A DNA stretch of 64,000 nt from Dyadobacter sp. 3J3 (lineage in GTDB: Bacteria; Bacteroidota; Bacteroidia; Cytophagales; Spirosomataceae). This document shows, piece by piece, positions 52,122 through 60,481 of this stretch. The notes beneath the pieces were generated by a model. That model was given only the letters and a program-made list of their open reading frames with translations, was not told where the DNA came from and searched no databases. The position numbers and the translations under genes are program-made. Within the stretch, counting starts at the first letter, position 1. Each line of letters starts with the position of its first letter. The stretch is from the NCBI RefSeq assembly GCF_009801115.1, contig NZ_VTOL01000007.1, positions 62,001-126,000 of the forward strand. Reading direction: 5' to 3'.

Positions 52122-52552
52122 TATTCCGCTTTTCTATATTTAGACCTTGCTAAGGAACAACGAGAGATCATCATCTGATTTCCGTTAACTTCAATATCAT
52201 AAGAAGGACAGGGCATACAATCTACCAAAGTGCAGTCGTAATCATAAGCAACTGCCACTCTTGGCGTTACTTCAAATATTGTATTGTTGATATTATATAT
52301 TTTCGGTGCGCAACAACTTGCCTTTCCGTTTTCGTCAAGTTCAATACCATCGAACCGGAAATTGGTGTAGACCGCTTCACTTCCTGCAAATGGTACCCAA
52401 ACTTTTTCTCCATTAACAATTTGTTCTGTTTCCTTAAGATTCCATCTTCCCACCAGCGGTTTCATAATTTCGTCTGGTTGAGTATCGATTTTATCCTTCT
52501 TACAATTAAAAAGAAAAAGGATTAAAAGCGGGATGTAAAAAAGTCTTTTCAT
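52121..52552 (-). CDS. Lipocalin-like Cys-rich lipoprotein, tandem copy 2
   Basis: 143 residues from the ATG at 52552 (MKRLFYIPLLILFLFNCKKD); the longer frame is a shadow. Mature part: PLVGRWNLKETEQIVNGEKV WVPF, then SCCAPKIYNINNTIFEVTPR, CTLVDCMPCPSYDIE and MISRC. The same six-Cys pattern as copies 1 and 3. Its stop overlaps the start of copy 3, and it starts 4 bases after copy 1 stops, so all three form one operon. Unknown function; outer- or inner-membrane anchored. Confidence 0.88.
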   Translation of the reverse strand: MKRLFYIPLLILFLFNCKKDKIDTQPDEIMKPLVGRWNLKETEQIVNGEKVWVPFAGSEAVYTNFRFDGIELDENGKASCCAPKIYNINNTIFEVTPRVAVAYDYDCTLVDCMPCPSYDIEVNGNQMMISRCSLARSKYRKAE

Positions 52553-52556
52553 AACA

Positions 52557-52988
52557 TCAGTTTTTAATATATTTAACTCTACCACCTATACAATAAGTAA
52601 TGATCATTTGATTACCGGAATATTCAATATCCAGAACAGGGCAGGAAACGCAATTGACAGCGGCACAATTCAGACTGTACGTAACTTCCGACTGAGGAAC
52701 AATTTTTAATGAATTCCCATTGATAACTAATTCATTTGGCCCACAGCAACTGGCTTTTCCGTCCCCATCCAGCATCACGCCATCCGAGCGAAAAATCAGG
52801 TAAACAGGCGTCAGCGTATTGACAGTTTGCCAGACTTTTTTACCATTAACGGTAACTTCCGTTTCGGTCATCAACCACTTGCCTTCAATAGATGATGCAA
52901 GACTTTGAGGCGTTGCACTATCATTTTCATTACTTTTGCACCCAAGTAAGAAAATCAGTAAAAGTGGAATGTATAATAAACGTTTCAT
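52557..52988 (-). CDS. Lipocalin-like Cys-rich lipoprotein, tandem copy 1
   Basis: 143 residues from the ATG at 52988 (LLYIPLLLIFLLGCKSNEND lipoprotein signal, Cys at 17). An alternative in-frame ATG is at 53003. It is the most divergent copy: SIEGKWLMTETEVTVNGKKV WQ, SCCGPNELVINGNSLKIVPQ, CAAVNCVSCPVLDIEYSGNQ MIITYC. The six Cys are retained. First gene of the three-gene operon, divergent from the methyltransferase at 53055 with only 66 bases between starts. Confidence 0.86.
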   Translation of the reverse strand: MKRLLYIPLLLIFLLGCKSNENDSATPQSLASSIEGKWLMTETEVTVNGKKVWQTVNTLTPVYLIFRSDGVMLDGDGKASCCGPNELVINGNSLKIVPQSEVTYSLNCAAVNCVSCPVLDIEYSGNQMIITYCIGGRVKYIKN

Positions 52989-53054
52989 ATAGTATCTTTT
53001 CATAATAGATTCATTTCCACAGACAAAGGTTGGAAATGGGTAAAAATTAAATAC

Positions 53055-53759
53055 ATGAACCAGTCCCCAATACATCTGTACCTGATACCAACCGTTCTCG
53101 CAGAAGGAACAAACGATCAGGTACTTAGCCCCCAGATTAAAGACGTCATTGCTAATGTGGATGTCTTTTTTGTTGAAAATATCAGAACCGCCAGGCGCTT
53201 TATCAGCAGCTTAAAACTTGGCAAAGTCATAGATAATATCACTTTTTTTGAATTGCATAAAGACACACCCCGTTCCGTTACTATGGCTCAGGTTAAGGGC
53301 CTGACACAAAATGCCGGCATATTATCCGAAGCGGGTTGTCCTGGTGTTGCCGACCCCGGTGCGGTTGCAGTAGATTTTGCACATCAGATTGGTATCCGCG
53401 TGGTACCACTTGTAGGTCCTTCTTCTATTTTATTGGCTTTGATGGCATCAGGTTTTAGCGGACAATCTTTTACTTTTCATGGTTACCTGCCGATTGACAA
53501 AATGGAAAGAAGAAAAGCAATTCAGCAACTGGAAAGGGATGTAAAACAAAAAGATCAGACACAGATTTTCATGGAAACTCCTTTCCGAAACAGCTCATTT
53601 CTGGAAGCGATTCTCGAAGCTGCCCAGCCAGAAACTTTGCTTTGTGTTGCTGCCAACATTACCTCATCTGAGGAGTTTATTGAGACACATCCTGTAAAAT
53701 ACTGGAAGAAAAATTTTCCGGACGTACAAAAACAACCAACCATATTCCTGATAGGATAA
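53055..53759 (+). CDS. SAM-dependent methyltransferase of the RsmI/tetrapyrrole methylase superfamily
   Basis: 234 residues. Segments: LYLIPTVLAEGTNDQVLSPQ, FFVENIRTARRFISSL, the SAM-binding LSEAGCPGVADPGAVAVDFA, and VVPLVGPSSILLALMASG FSGQSFTFHGYLPI, all typical of RsmI (16S rRNA 2'-O-methyl-C1402). It is shorter than canonical RsmI (about 285) and lacks the C-terminal region; the start LYLIPTVLAEG differs from RsmI's LYVVATPIGN. It may be a paralogue with a different target (inference). Flanked on both sides by tandem lipoprotein triplets. Confidence 0.88.
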   Translation: MNQSPIHLYLIPTVLAEGTNDQVLSPQIKDVIANVDVFFVENIRTARRFISSLKLGKVIDNITFFELHKDTPRSVTMAQVKGLTQNAGILSEAGCPGVADPGAVAVDFAHQIGIRVVPLVGPSSILLALMASGFSGQSFTFHGYLPIDKMERRKAIQQLERDVKQKDQTQIFMETPFRNSSFLEAILEAAQPETLLCVAANITSSEEFIETHPVKYWKKNFPDVQKQPTIFLIG

Positions 53760-53899
53760 TTTTCTTTCTCAAAATGGTGGCGGTCAGCTATTAATCATTT
53801 TTCATAACTAATCTGGTTTTACTTTTCCAACCAAGCGCAGCAATCCTGACTCCTGGAGAGTAGTATTGATTAGTTATTATTTACAAAATGATTGTAGCG

Positions 53900-54607
53900 A
53901 TGAAAAAATGGATGTTTTTGGGAAGTTTTGCCTTGATGTTGGGGTTGGCCGGATGTGATGACAATGATTCGGTTTCCGGAAGAGTGATTACCTCGGATTT
54001 TGAAATAAATACGGATGACTGGACTGGTGTTCTTTCCGAATATAGTACGGAAACAGATACATCCTCCATAGAATTCCGGTTTGGCCGAACCACTTTACCA
54101 ACGCCGCTGGATACAAAAACATACGGTTACATGCTGCAAAGTCACAACCGCAGTGATGATATGTTTATGTTTCTGAAAAAGAAAATTACCGGATTGAGGG
54201 CAAATTCTCAATACAACGTGACTTTTGAAATTGACCTGGCCACAAATTCTTCCTCGGGTGGATTAGGTGCTGGCGGCTCTGCGGGAAGTTCGGTGTTTGT
54301 TAAAGCAGGTGCGTCTGCCATTGAACCAGTGACAAAACTGGTTAGCGGTTTTTATACTTTCAATCTTGACAAAGGAATCCAGTCTGAAGGTGGAAAAGAT
54401 TTGATCAATATTGGAAATGCTGCCAATGGTTTGGAAACAGATACTTACGCAATCGTTAAGCGTGACAATCTGACAAAACCGGTAACTGTTACTGCCGATG
54501 CAAGTGGAGCGATCTGGGTTTGTATAGGAACAGATTCAGGTTTTGAAGGATTGACAAAACTTTATTATGATAAAATTAAAGTGTCAATTACTGAAAAGGT
54601 AAATTGA
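53900..54607 (+). CDS. Tandem lipoprotein of unknown family, copy 1 of 3
   Basis: 235 residues from the ATG at 53900 (an ATG at 53888 is also possible). Lipoprotein signal KWMFLGSFALMLGLAGCDDN. Shared family blocks: ITSDFEINTDDWTGVLSEY, MFMFLKKKITGLRANSQYNV TFEIDLATN, VFVKAGASAIEPV, GAIWVCIGTDS and LYYDKIKVSI. The beta-rich pattern and FE...DDW-G start suggest a jelly-roll domain as in carbohydrate-binding modules (inference). It is the most different of the three, with a Gly-rich insert (SSSGGLGAGGSAGSS). Confidence 0.86.
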   Translation: MKKWMFLGSFALMLGLAGCDDNDSVSGRVITSDFEINTDDWTGVLSEYSTETDTSSIEFRFGRTTLPTPLDTKTYGYMLQSHNRSDDMFMFLKKKITGLRANSQYNVTFEIDLATNSSSGGLGAGGSAGSSVFVKAGASAIEPVTKLVSGFYTFNLDKGIQSEGGKDLINIGNAANGLETDTYAIVKRDNLTKPVTVTADASGAIWVCIGTDSGFEGLTKLYYDKIKVSITEKVN

Positions 54608-54666
54608 TTCGTTACTGATCTGCATATTTTCGACTAGTTTTGTCTACCCAAAGCGATTTAAAATTG

Positions 54667-55362
54667 ATGAAGAAATATTTGACGTGGGCAAAACTGGTCC
54701 TTTTATTAAGTCTGTACGGATGCAGTGCTGAAAAACGCAATGACGTAAATCCTGTCAGAACAATGATTTCTGAATTTGATACAGATACAGAAGACTGGAT
54801 CGGAGATTACGCTTTATACAATATAAAGGATACTACAAAAATTGCGTTCCTGATGGAACGTGATTCATTACCGGCAGCCATAGATTCCCTGAAATCCAGT
54901 TTGAGAATGGAGGCTACAAATACTGGCGACAGTATTTTTCTGTTTATCAAAAAGAAAATCGTCGGCCTGAATCCTGAAAAAACCTACAATGTTTCCTTTG
55001 ATATAAATATAGGAACAAATTATCCGGACCTGGATAATGCTACGGGAAGAAAAGTAAACCTGAAAGCAGGAGCTTCTCAGAATGAACCCGTCAAACTTCT
55101 GAAATCCGGTTATTACAATTTGTCAGTAAAAAAAGGGTTCTGGAATGTTGATGGATCAGAAATGGCAATTTTAGGAAATATAACAAACGGTATCGGAAGG
55201 GCAGTTTACCAGCTGGTGAACCGAAACAGTTCATCTAAAAATATTTTGGTAAAACCTGATGCACAAGGAGTGATATGGGTTTGTGTGGGAGAAGATACCC
55301 AAGAAAAAGTAAAAACGGTTCTTTATTATGACAATATAAAAGTTGTATTGACCGAGCAGTAA
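54667..55362 (+). CDS. Tandem lipoprotein of unknown family, copy 2 of 3
   Basis: 231 residues from the ATG at 54667; the TTG-started extension to 54640 is not needed. Lipoprotein signal (AKLVLLLSLYGCSAEK). Blocks as in copies 1 and 3: ISEFDTDTEDWIGDYALYN, IFLFIKKKIVGLNPEKTYNV SFDINIGTNYPD, VNLKAGASQNEPVKLLKSGY YN, GVIWVCVGEDTQ, LYYDNIKVVL. Gap of 59 bases to copy 1 and 33 to copy 3, so likely one operon. Function unknown. Confidence 0.87.
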   Translation: MKKYLTWAKLVLLLSLYGCSAEKRNDVNPVRTMISEFDTDTEDWIGDYALYNIKDTTKIAFLMERDSLPAAIDSLKSSLRMEATNTGDSIFLFIKKKIVGLNPEKTYNVSFDINIGTNYPDLDNATGRKVNLKAGASQNEPVKLLKSGYYNLSVKKGFWNVDGSEMAILGNITNGIGRAVYQLVNRNSSSKNILVKPDAQGVIWVCVGEDTQEKVKTVLYYDNIKVVLTEQ

Positions 55363-55395
55363 TTTTTTTTTATTGGCCTGATAGCATTGAAGCGT

Positions 55396-56094
55396 ATGAA
55401 GAAGTTGATGATTTTTGGAAGTTTGATCTTGTCAGTATTTTTAGTAACCTGCAAAGGCACAACAGACACCTTACCTATCAAATTTTTTATAAGTTCTTTT
55501 CAACGTGACACCGAAGACTGGACTGGTGATGTCGCGTTATATAAAAATGGCCAGCAGGATACGATTGCATTTTCAATCAAACAAGGAAAAATCCCTGGAT
55601 CCTCGGACAGTTCGTCGCGAGGATTAAGCGTTTCCGGTAAAAACATTGGTGACAGCCTTTTTTTATTTATCAAAAAGAAAATTACTGGCTTGAATCCGGC
55701 ATTAACATATAAGGTAGCTTACGAAATTAATATTGGAACAAATTACCCGGACACGGTTGGATCCGCAGGAAGGCGCATTTTTATTAAAGCTGGTGCTTCT
55801 CCAAATGAACCTGTCAAAAAGCTGGGCAGCAATTATTACAATACCAACCTGGAACTTGGTGCTCTTTCCAAAAGTGGAGCAGAAATGATGTACCTGGGAA
55901 CGGCTGGAAACGGGTTGGATTCTGTGGCTTACAGAAGTATTGTCAGGACAAATGCAAATTTGGCAGTGGAAGTAAAACCGAATGCGGCAGGAGAAATATG
56001 GCTTTGCGTTGGCGCGGAAACCAGTTATAAGGGTTTGATACAACTTTATTATGACCGGATTTACACGGCAGTAGGCGAAAAGCCAATTGAATAA
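55396..56094 (+). CDS. Tandem lipoprotein of unknown family, copy 3 of 3
   Basis: 232 residues from the ATG at 55396. Lipoprotein signal (LMIFGSLILSVFLVTCKGTT). Blocks: ISSFQRDTEDWTGDVALYK, LFLFIKKKITGLNPALTYKV AYEINIGTNYPD, IFIKAGASPNEPVKKLGSNY YN, GEIWLCVGAETSYKGLIQLY YDRIYTAV. Closest to copy 2. Last gene of the triplet. An MBL-fold hydrolase gene starts 72 bases further on. No known family recognised. Confidence 0.87.
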   Translation: MKKLMIFGSLILSVFLVTCKGTTDTLPIKFFISSFQRDTEDWTGDVALYKNGQQDTIAFSIKQGKIPGSSDSSSRGLSVSGKNIGDSLFLFIKKKITGLNPALTYKVAYEINIGTNYPDTVGSAGRRIFIKAGASPNEPVKKLGSNYYNTNLELGALSKSGAEMMYLGTAGNGLDSVAYRSIVRTNANLAVEVKPNAAGEIWLCVGAETSYKGLIQLYYDRIYTAVGEKPIE

Positions 56095-56166
56095 AATTCA
56101 GTTTGCGATCTGTTTTGTAACTTCGCGATTATCCCGGGCCGCATCCTAAACCTTACGATTGAAAAA

Positions 56167-56805
56167 ATGATACAAATAAAATCTTTTGTTTTCAACCCAT
56201 TTTCGGAAAATACATACGTGCTGCATGACGAAACCGGCGAGGCAGTGATCGTTGATCCGGGTTGTTATGATAAAGCAGAATTTCAGGAACTCTACGATTA
56301 TATTGAAACCAATAAGCTGAAACCGGTCCGCATAATCAATACCCATGCGCACATAGATCACGTTTTGGGAGTAGCTGCCGTGAAAGCAAAATACCATATT
56401 CCGTTTTCCCTGCATCACATCGACGAACCTTTGTTGAAAGCCGTGAAAACTTACGCATCCAATTATGGTTTCAACCAATTTGACGAACCGGAAATCGATT
56501 CTTATTTTGATGAAGGCGATACGATAACTTTCGGGGATTCTTCTTTGCGGATTCTTTTTGTTCCAGGCCATGCGCCGGGCCATGTCGCTTTTGTCAACGA
56601 TGAACAGCAATTTGTGATTGGCGGAGATGTACTGTTTCGTCAAAGTATTGGCCGGACTGATCTTCCAGGGGGCAGTTTGGAAATTTTACTGGATAGCATC
56701 CGTACCAAACTTTTTACGCTTGCGGATGGTTACACAGTTTATGCGGGACACATGCAGCCGACAACAATCGGTTTCGAAAAGAAAAACAACCCCTTTTTGA
56801 ATTAG
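56167..56805 (+). CDS. MBL-fold metallo-hydrolase, glyoxalase II-like
   Basis: 212 residues, no signal peptide. Metal-binding motifs of the metallo-beta-lactamase fold: NTHAHIDHVLG (H-x-H-x-D-H), VPGHAPGHVAF (His), GGDVLFRQSIGRTDLPGG (Asp) and YAGHMQPTTIG (final His). This set is that of glyoxalase II-type hydrolases acting on thioesters such as S-lactoylglutathione or a bacillithiol-like equivalent. The length matches short bacterial members without the helical C-terminal domain. Co-transcription with the PssA gene (96 bases later) is possible but not shown. Confidence 0.93.
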   Translation: MIQIKSFVFNPFSENTYVLHDETGEAVIVDPGCYDKAEFQELYDYIETNKLKPVRIINTHAHIDHVLGVAAVKAKYHIPFSLHHIDEPLLKAVKTYASNYGFNQFDEPEIDSYFDEGDTITFGDSSLRILFVPGHAPGHVAFVNDEQQFVIGGDVLFRQSIGRTDLPGGSLEILLDSIRTKLFTLADGYTVYAGHMQPTTIGFEKKNNPFLN

Positions 56806-56900
56806 AATGATATTATAAATTCAAACCGGTACAGAATACTTCTGATTTTATAATTTCCTTTGTCATCCCGCACCTCTAACTTTTGTATTGAAATTTAAAA

Positions 56901-57602
56901 ATGTTTAACAGACATATTCCAAACGTTCTGACCTGCCTGAATCTGCTTTGCGGATGTATTGGCGTGGTAGAGGCGTTTCATAATAATATTGTAATTTCTT
57001 GCTGGCTTATCGGTATCGCGCTGATTTTTGATTTTTTCGATGGTTTTGCCGCGAGATTATTAAAAGTGAGCTCTCCAATTGGAAGAGATCTTGATTCTCT
57101 GGCCGATATGGTTACATTTGGATTGCTGCCATCCATCATTATTTACCAGTTGTTGATGCAGAGTATTCCAGATCTATTGGGCATCTGGAAAGCATATCCG
57201 GCTTTTCTTATCGCCATATTCTCGGCAATCCGGCTTGCAAAATTTAATAATGACCCGAGACAAAGTGATTCTTTTATTGGTGTTCCAACACCGGCCGCGG
57301 CCCTACTGATTGCATCCTTACCGCTAATTATTTTTAATGACGAATCCTGGAAACCGTTGATCGTCAATACCAATAATTTGCTGATGTTGACCGTTGTCAT
57401 ATGTTATCTGCTTGTGTCTGAAATTAAGCTGCTAGCATTGAAGTTCAGATCGTTTGGCTGGAAGGGAAATGAGGCACGCTATTCCTTGATGATTCTAACC
57501 GTAGTTTTACTGTTATTGTTTAAAGTCCTGGCTGTTCCCATCATTTTTGTTGCTTATCTGGGACTTTCGGTCGCCGCTAATATGGTAGAAAAGAAGGCAT
57601 AA
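56901..57602 (+). CDS. pssA: CDP-diacylglycerol-serine O-phosphatidyltransferase
   Basis: 233 residues with about eight membrane segments. The CDP-alcohol phosphotransferase signature is complete: FFDGFAARLLKVSSPIGRDL DSLAD (DG-x2-AR-x8-G-x3-D-x3-D), binding CDP and Mg. The N-terminal segment RHIPNVLTCLNLLCGCIGVV is typical of the PssA type II (Bacillus-like) enzymes. It makes phosphatidylserine, the precursor of phosphatidylethanolamine, at the inner membrane. It precedes fabH, another lipid gene. Confidence 0.95.
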   Translation: MFNRHIPNVLTCLNLLCGCIGVVEAFHNNIVISCWLIGIALIFDFFDGFAARLLKVSSPIGRDLDSLADMVTFGLLPSIIIYQLLMQSIPDLLGIWKAYPAFLIAIFSAIRLAKFNNDPRQSDSFIGVPTPAAALLIASLPLIIFNDESWKPLIVNTNNLLMLTVVICYLLVSEIKLLALKFRSFGWKGNEARYSLMILTVVLLLLFKVLAVPIIFVAYLGLSVAANMVEKKA

Positions 57603-57734
57603 ATTGGTAACAATTACTTTTTGTTGCAAATTTGCAAATTCGGAGAGAATGAAATTTTCAGTTTTTGGTTCAAACAAGATAAAACCTGCGGATCAATTCT
57701 TTCAAGTCGCTTAAAATACCAAATCAAATTCTGC

Positions 57735-58736
57735 ATGACATTTTCGCGTATCACCGGCCTTGGCTATTACGTTCCTGACAATATTATTACCAATAATGAC
57801 CTTACCCAATGGATGGATACATCCGATGAATGGATACAGGAAAGAACCGGCATCAAGGAACGTCGTTATTTTGAACACGGAAAAGATACCAATTACAGCA
57901 TGGCGGCGGCGGCATCGCGTCAGGCACTTGAACGGGCCGGATTAACGGCTGATAATGTTGATGTTATTGTGTATGCCACGATCACACCTGATTACTTTTT
58001 TCCCGGTTCTGCGTTTTTAATGCAGCGCGAATTGGGGATGGATGGGAAACCGGTTATCGACATCCGTCAGCAGTGTTCAGGATTTGTTTATGCACTTTCC
58101 ATTGCGGACCAGTTTATAAAATCTGGTATGTATAAAACCGCGCTTGTGGTAGGTTCGGAAATTCAGTCATCCTGGATCGACAAAAGTACCGCAGGGAGAA
58201 ATACTGCTGTGATTTTCGGAGACGGCGCAGGAGCAGCAGTTTTACAGGCCACCGAAGATCCGCATCATCGCATTTTATCAACGCATTTACACGCAGACGG
58301 CAGATTTGCCGAAGATCTTTACGTAAAGGAACCCGGAAGCAGCAGGCCTGGCAGAACAGCCACCGCAAAAATGATTGAAGAAGGCGGTTTTAACGTACAT
58401 ATGAATGGAAACACCGTTTTCAAACATGCCATTGTCCGTTTTGGAGAAGTTATTAATGAAGCATTGGAAGCCAACGGATTTACTTCCGACGATGTGAATG
58501 TACTTGTGCCACATCAGGCAAATATCAGGATAAGTGATTATGTACGTCAGCAAATGGGTTTATCTGAAGAGCAGGTGATCAACAATATTCAGCGTTTTGG
58601 AAATACAACGGCTGCGTCAATTCCAATTGCAATGGCAGAGGCATGGGAACAAGATAGAATTAAAGAAGGAGATCTGGTTTGTCTGGCTGCTTTTGGAAGC
58701 GGGTTTACCTGGGCTTCGGCGTTAATCAGATGGTAA
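57735..58736 (+). CDS. fabH: 3-oxoacyl-[acyl-carrier-protein] synthase III
   Basis: 333 residues from the ATG at 57735 (SRITGLGYYVPDNIITNND); the 38-residue extension to 57621 is not conserved. The Cys-His-Asn catalytic triad is visible: DIRQQCSGFVYAL (Cys), LVPHQANIRI (His) and NIQRFGNTTAASIP (Asn). It condenses acetyl-CoA or branched acyl-CoA with malonyl-ACP to start fatty acid synthesis. In Bacteroidota with branched fatty acids, branched primers are expected. Not in a fab cluster here (plsX/rpmF are absent). Confidence 0.95.
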   Translation: MTFSRITGLGYYVPDNIITNNDLTQWMDTSDEWIQERTGIKERRYFEHGKDTNYSMAAAASRQALERAGLTADNVDVIVYATITPDYFFPGSAFLMQRELGMDGKPVIDIRQQCSGFVYALSIADQFIKSGMYKTALVVGSEIQSSWIDKSTAGRNTAVIFGDGAGAAVLQATEDPHHRILSTHLHADGRFAEDLYVKEPGSSRPGRTATAKMIEEGGFNVHMNGNTVFKHAIVRFGEVINEALEANGFTSDDVNVLVPHQANIRISDYVRQQMGLSEEQVINNIQRFGNTTAASIPIAMAEAWEQDRIKEGDLVCLAAFGSGFTWASALIRW

Positions 58737-58793
58737 AAAAAAGGAAAACTTTATTAAAATAAGAAAATAGAAAAGTAAATTTGTAAAAAGTAA

Positions 58794-58816
58794 AAAAGAC
58801 AGAAACCCTGTCTTTT
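58794..58816. terminator. Terminator between fabH and the CoA-binding protein gene
   Basis: AAAAGACA and TGTCTTTT form a stem around GAAACCC-type loop; the minus-strand copy is followed by T-run (downstream of the CoA-binding gene), and A/T symmetry allows both directions. Confidence 0.75.
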
Positions 58817-58839
58817 ATCCATACTCCCCTCTTTAATTA

Positions 58840-59199
58840 CTAATACTGACCTGTTGACAGCATCACCAAAGTGCATGCTTCCACTGGTACGATATTTTTA
58901 GCAACCAACATGTTCTCAAATTCCTGGTTTTCTGTACCAGGGTTAAATATTACACGTTTTGGGTTCAATGAAATTATATAGTCGTAGTAAGAAGGTTGAA
59001 TACTTGGATTGATGTACAAGGTAACCGTGTCGATATCCTCCCAGATAATCGGTTCAACATGGATTTCCTGATCATCAACAAGTCCTTTCCTTCTTCCAAG
59101 AAGCACAACAGGATGATCCAGGGAATTAAGTTTCCTTGCCGCCAAAAATGAATATCTGGAAGGATTAGCGGAAGCACCAATTATAAGCGTACGTTTCAT
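58840..59199 (-). CDS. CoA-binding domain protein (YccU/YneT-like)
   Basis: 119 residues from the ATG at 59199 (MKRTLIIGASANPSRYSFLA). One Rossmann-like CoA-binding domain (about 2-115): the glycine-rich GASANPSRYSFLAARKL, VHVEPIIWEDIDTVTLYINP-type middle (here IHVEPIIWEDIDTVTLYINP), then KRVIFNPGTENQEFENMLV and EACTLVMLS with a Cys near the end. The NPGTEN and EACTLVML pattern is standard for the family. Function unclear; perhaps CoA sensing or redox control. Stand-alone gene. Confidence 0.92.
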   Translation of the reverse strand: MKRTLIIGASANPSRYSFLAARKLNSLDHPVVLLGRRKGLVDDQEIHVEPIIWEDIDTVTLYINPSIQPSYYDYIISLNPKRVIFNPGTENQEFENMLVAKNIVPVEACTLVMLSTGQY

Positions 59200-59332
59200 T
59201 TCTTTCAATTGAAAAAATTGTTTAAACACTTTAACTCAAAACATTCATTCCTGGCATTAAGTTTTCTTTATGCAGATATTACTTGTTAACAAAAAAATTA
59301 AAAAATTATAATTTAAAATCGAAGGTCAAACA

Positions 59333-59911
59333 ATGAATGAGCCAACGCCAACTATAAGCCGGAGTTTTTGGAATGAGAAATGGGCTGTGATTAAGTTCGG
59401 AGAAATAGAAAATGCTCCGCACTATGAGGTTTCTAACTATGGAAGATTGAAAAGTTTTCAAAACAATCCAAAGGATGGAGCTATCATCAAAGGATCTGTG
59501 ATTCAGGGTTATCGCTCTCTAAATATACGTGTTACGGGAGGAAAAACGATCAATCGCTATGTGCATAAACTAGTTGCTGAGAACTTTGTTGACAAAGCAA
59601 GTGACGATCACGGTTTTGTAATTCATACCGATTACGAAAAACAAAACAATTATTACGAAAACCTGAGATGGGTTACAAAAACGGAAATGATTGATCACAA
59701 CCGTGAAAATCCTGCTTTCATCAATCGTGTGATTCCGCGTCGTACTAAAAATTATAAACTGACAGAAAGTAAAGTACGAATCATTAAAAAGCTGCTTAAA
59801 AACGACAATAACCGTTTAAAAATGATTGCAAAGCAATTTGGAATTACACACACGCAGCTTAACAGGATACGTTCCGGGGAAAACTGGAAACATGTTACGA
59901 TCGAAGATTAG
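59333..59911 (+). CDS. NUMOD4/HNH-like DNA-binding protein with C-terminal HTH
   Basis: 192 residues. The N-terminal segment (about 16-60: WAVIKFGEIENAPHYEVSNY GRLKSF) is a NUMOD4 motif. The middle (about 75-125: RYVHKLVAENFVD, FVIHTDYEKQNNYYENLRWV) looks like an HNH endonuclease, but the usual N-H-x-D-G-N-K is altered to IHTDYEKQNN, so nuclease action is doubtful. The C-terminus (about 145-185) has an HTH-like stretch (VRIIKKLLKNDNNRLKMIAK QFGITHTQLNRIRSGENW). No intron or mobile-element borders are seen. It is probably a domesticated regulator derived from a homing endonuclease. Confidence 0.85.
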   Translation: MNEPTPTISRSFWNEKWAVIKFGEIENAPHYEVSNYGRLKSFQNNPKDGAIIKGSVIQGYRSLNIRVTGGKTINRYVHKLVAENFVDKASDDHGFVIHTDYEKQNNYYENLRWVTKTEMIDHNRENPAFINRVIPRRTKNYKLTESKVRIIKKLLKNDNNRLKMIAKQFGITHTQLNRIRSGENWKHVTIED

Positions 59912-59935
59912 AAGAAAATGGAAAAAGTGGGGATT

Positions 59936-60232
59936 TTATTTCTTATCCAGGGAAGAAACCGTATAACCGCTTCCGTTCATCCCTTCCTCGTAGTCAACCA
60001 AAACACCAAGAACGTACATTAAATGCCTCTTGTCAATAATTACTTTAACACCGTCAATTCTGTAAATCTGGTCAAATTCTGATGGGGTATCAAACCCCAA
60101 TAAAAATGTTCCGCTGCATCCACCACCGCGCAACCCTACCCTCAAACCGTAGGTGTCAGGAATCTTATTCGCTTCCAGCGTGGTGACAATTTCAAGCTTG
60201 GCCTTGTCTGTAATTTGAATCGGGTTCTCCAT
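59936..60232 (-). CDS. A-type iron-sulfur carrier-like protein lacking the C-terminal CxC
   Basis: 98 residues of the IscA/SufA/ErpA (HesB) fold: ITDKAKLEIVTTLEANKIPD, GLRVGLRGGGCSGTFLLGF with the first conserved Cys, VIIDKRHLMYVLGVLVDYEE GMNGSGYTV. Normal family members end with a C-G-C or C-x-C motif after this segment; here the chain stops at SSLDKK with no further Cys. So it has one of three ligand Cys. It might be non-functional in cluster binding, work as a dimer with a single Cys each, or have another role. Confidence 0.88.
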   Translation of the reverse strand: MENPIQITDKAKLEIVTTLEANKIPDTYGLRVGLRGGGCSGTFLLGFDTPSEFDQIYRIDGVKVIIDKRHLMYVLGVLVDYEEGMNGSGYTVSSLDKK

Positions 60233-60481
60233 GAATCACATAATAATTACCATTCAAAATGTAACTGCTAAATAGACAATTACAGATCTTGAAAGGATCA
60301 AATAAACTTAGGCAAACCTTGGTATCATCCCGGAAAATAACCGGCAAATACTGAGGTTTGCTACAAGTTAACAGCATTTATGTTTTTTGAATTCGTATTT
60401 AATTCAATTTCTTCCTTCTAATTTTCAGTTATCTTGTAATTTCGCACTTTGATGCGTTACAAAATACTATTAAATAAAGCT

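Noticed and set aside
52989-53075. N-terminal extension of the first Cys-rich lipoprotein
   Set aside because: It would overlap the start of the methyltransferase and bury the lipoprotein signal.
56146-56643. 165-codon minus-strand frame over the MBL hydrolase
   Set aside because: The plus strand carries all metal-binding motifs; the antisense frame has none.
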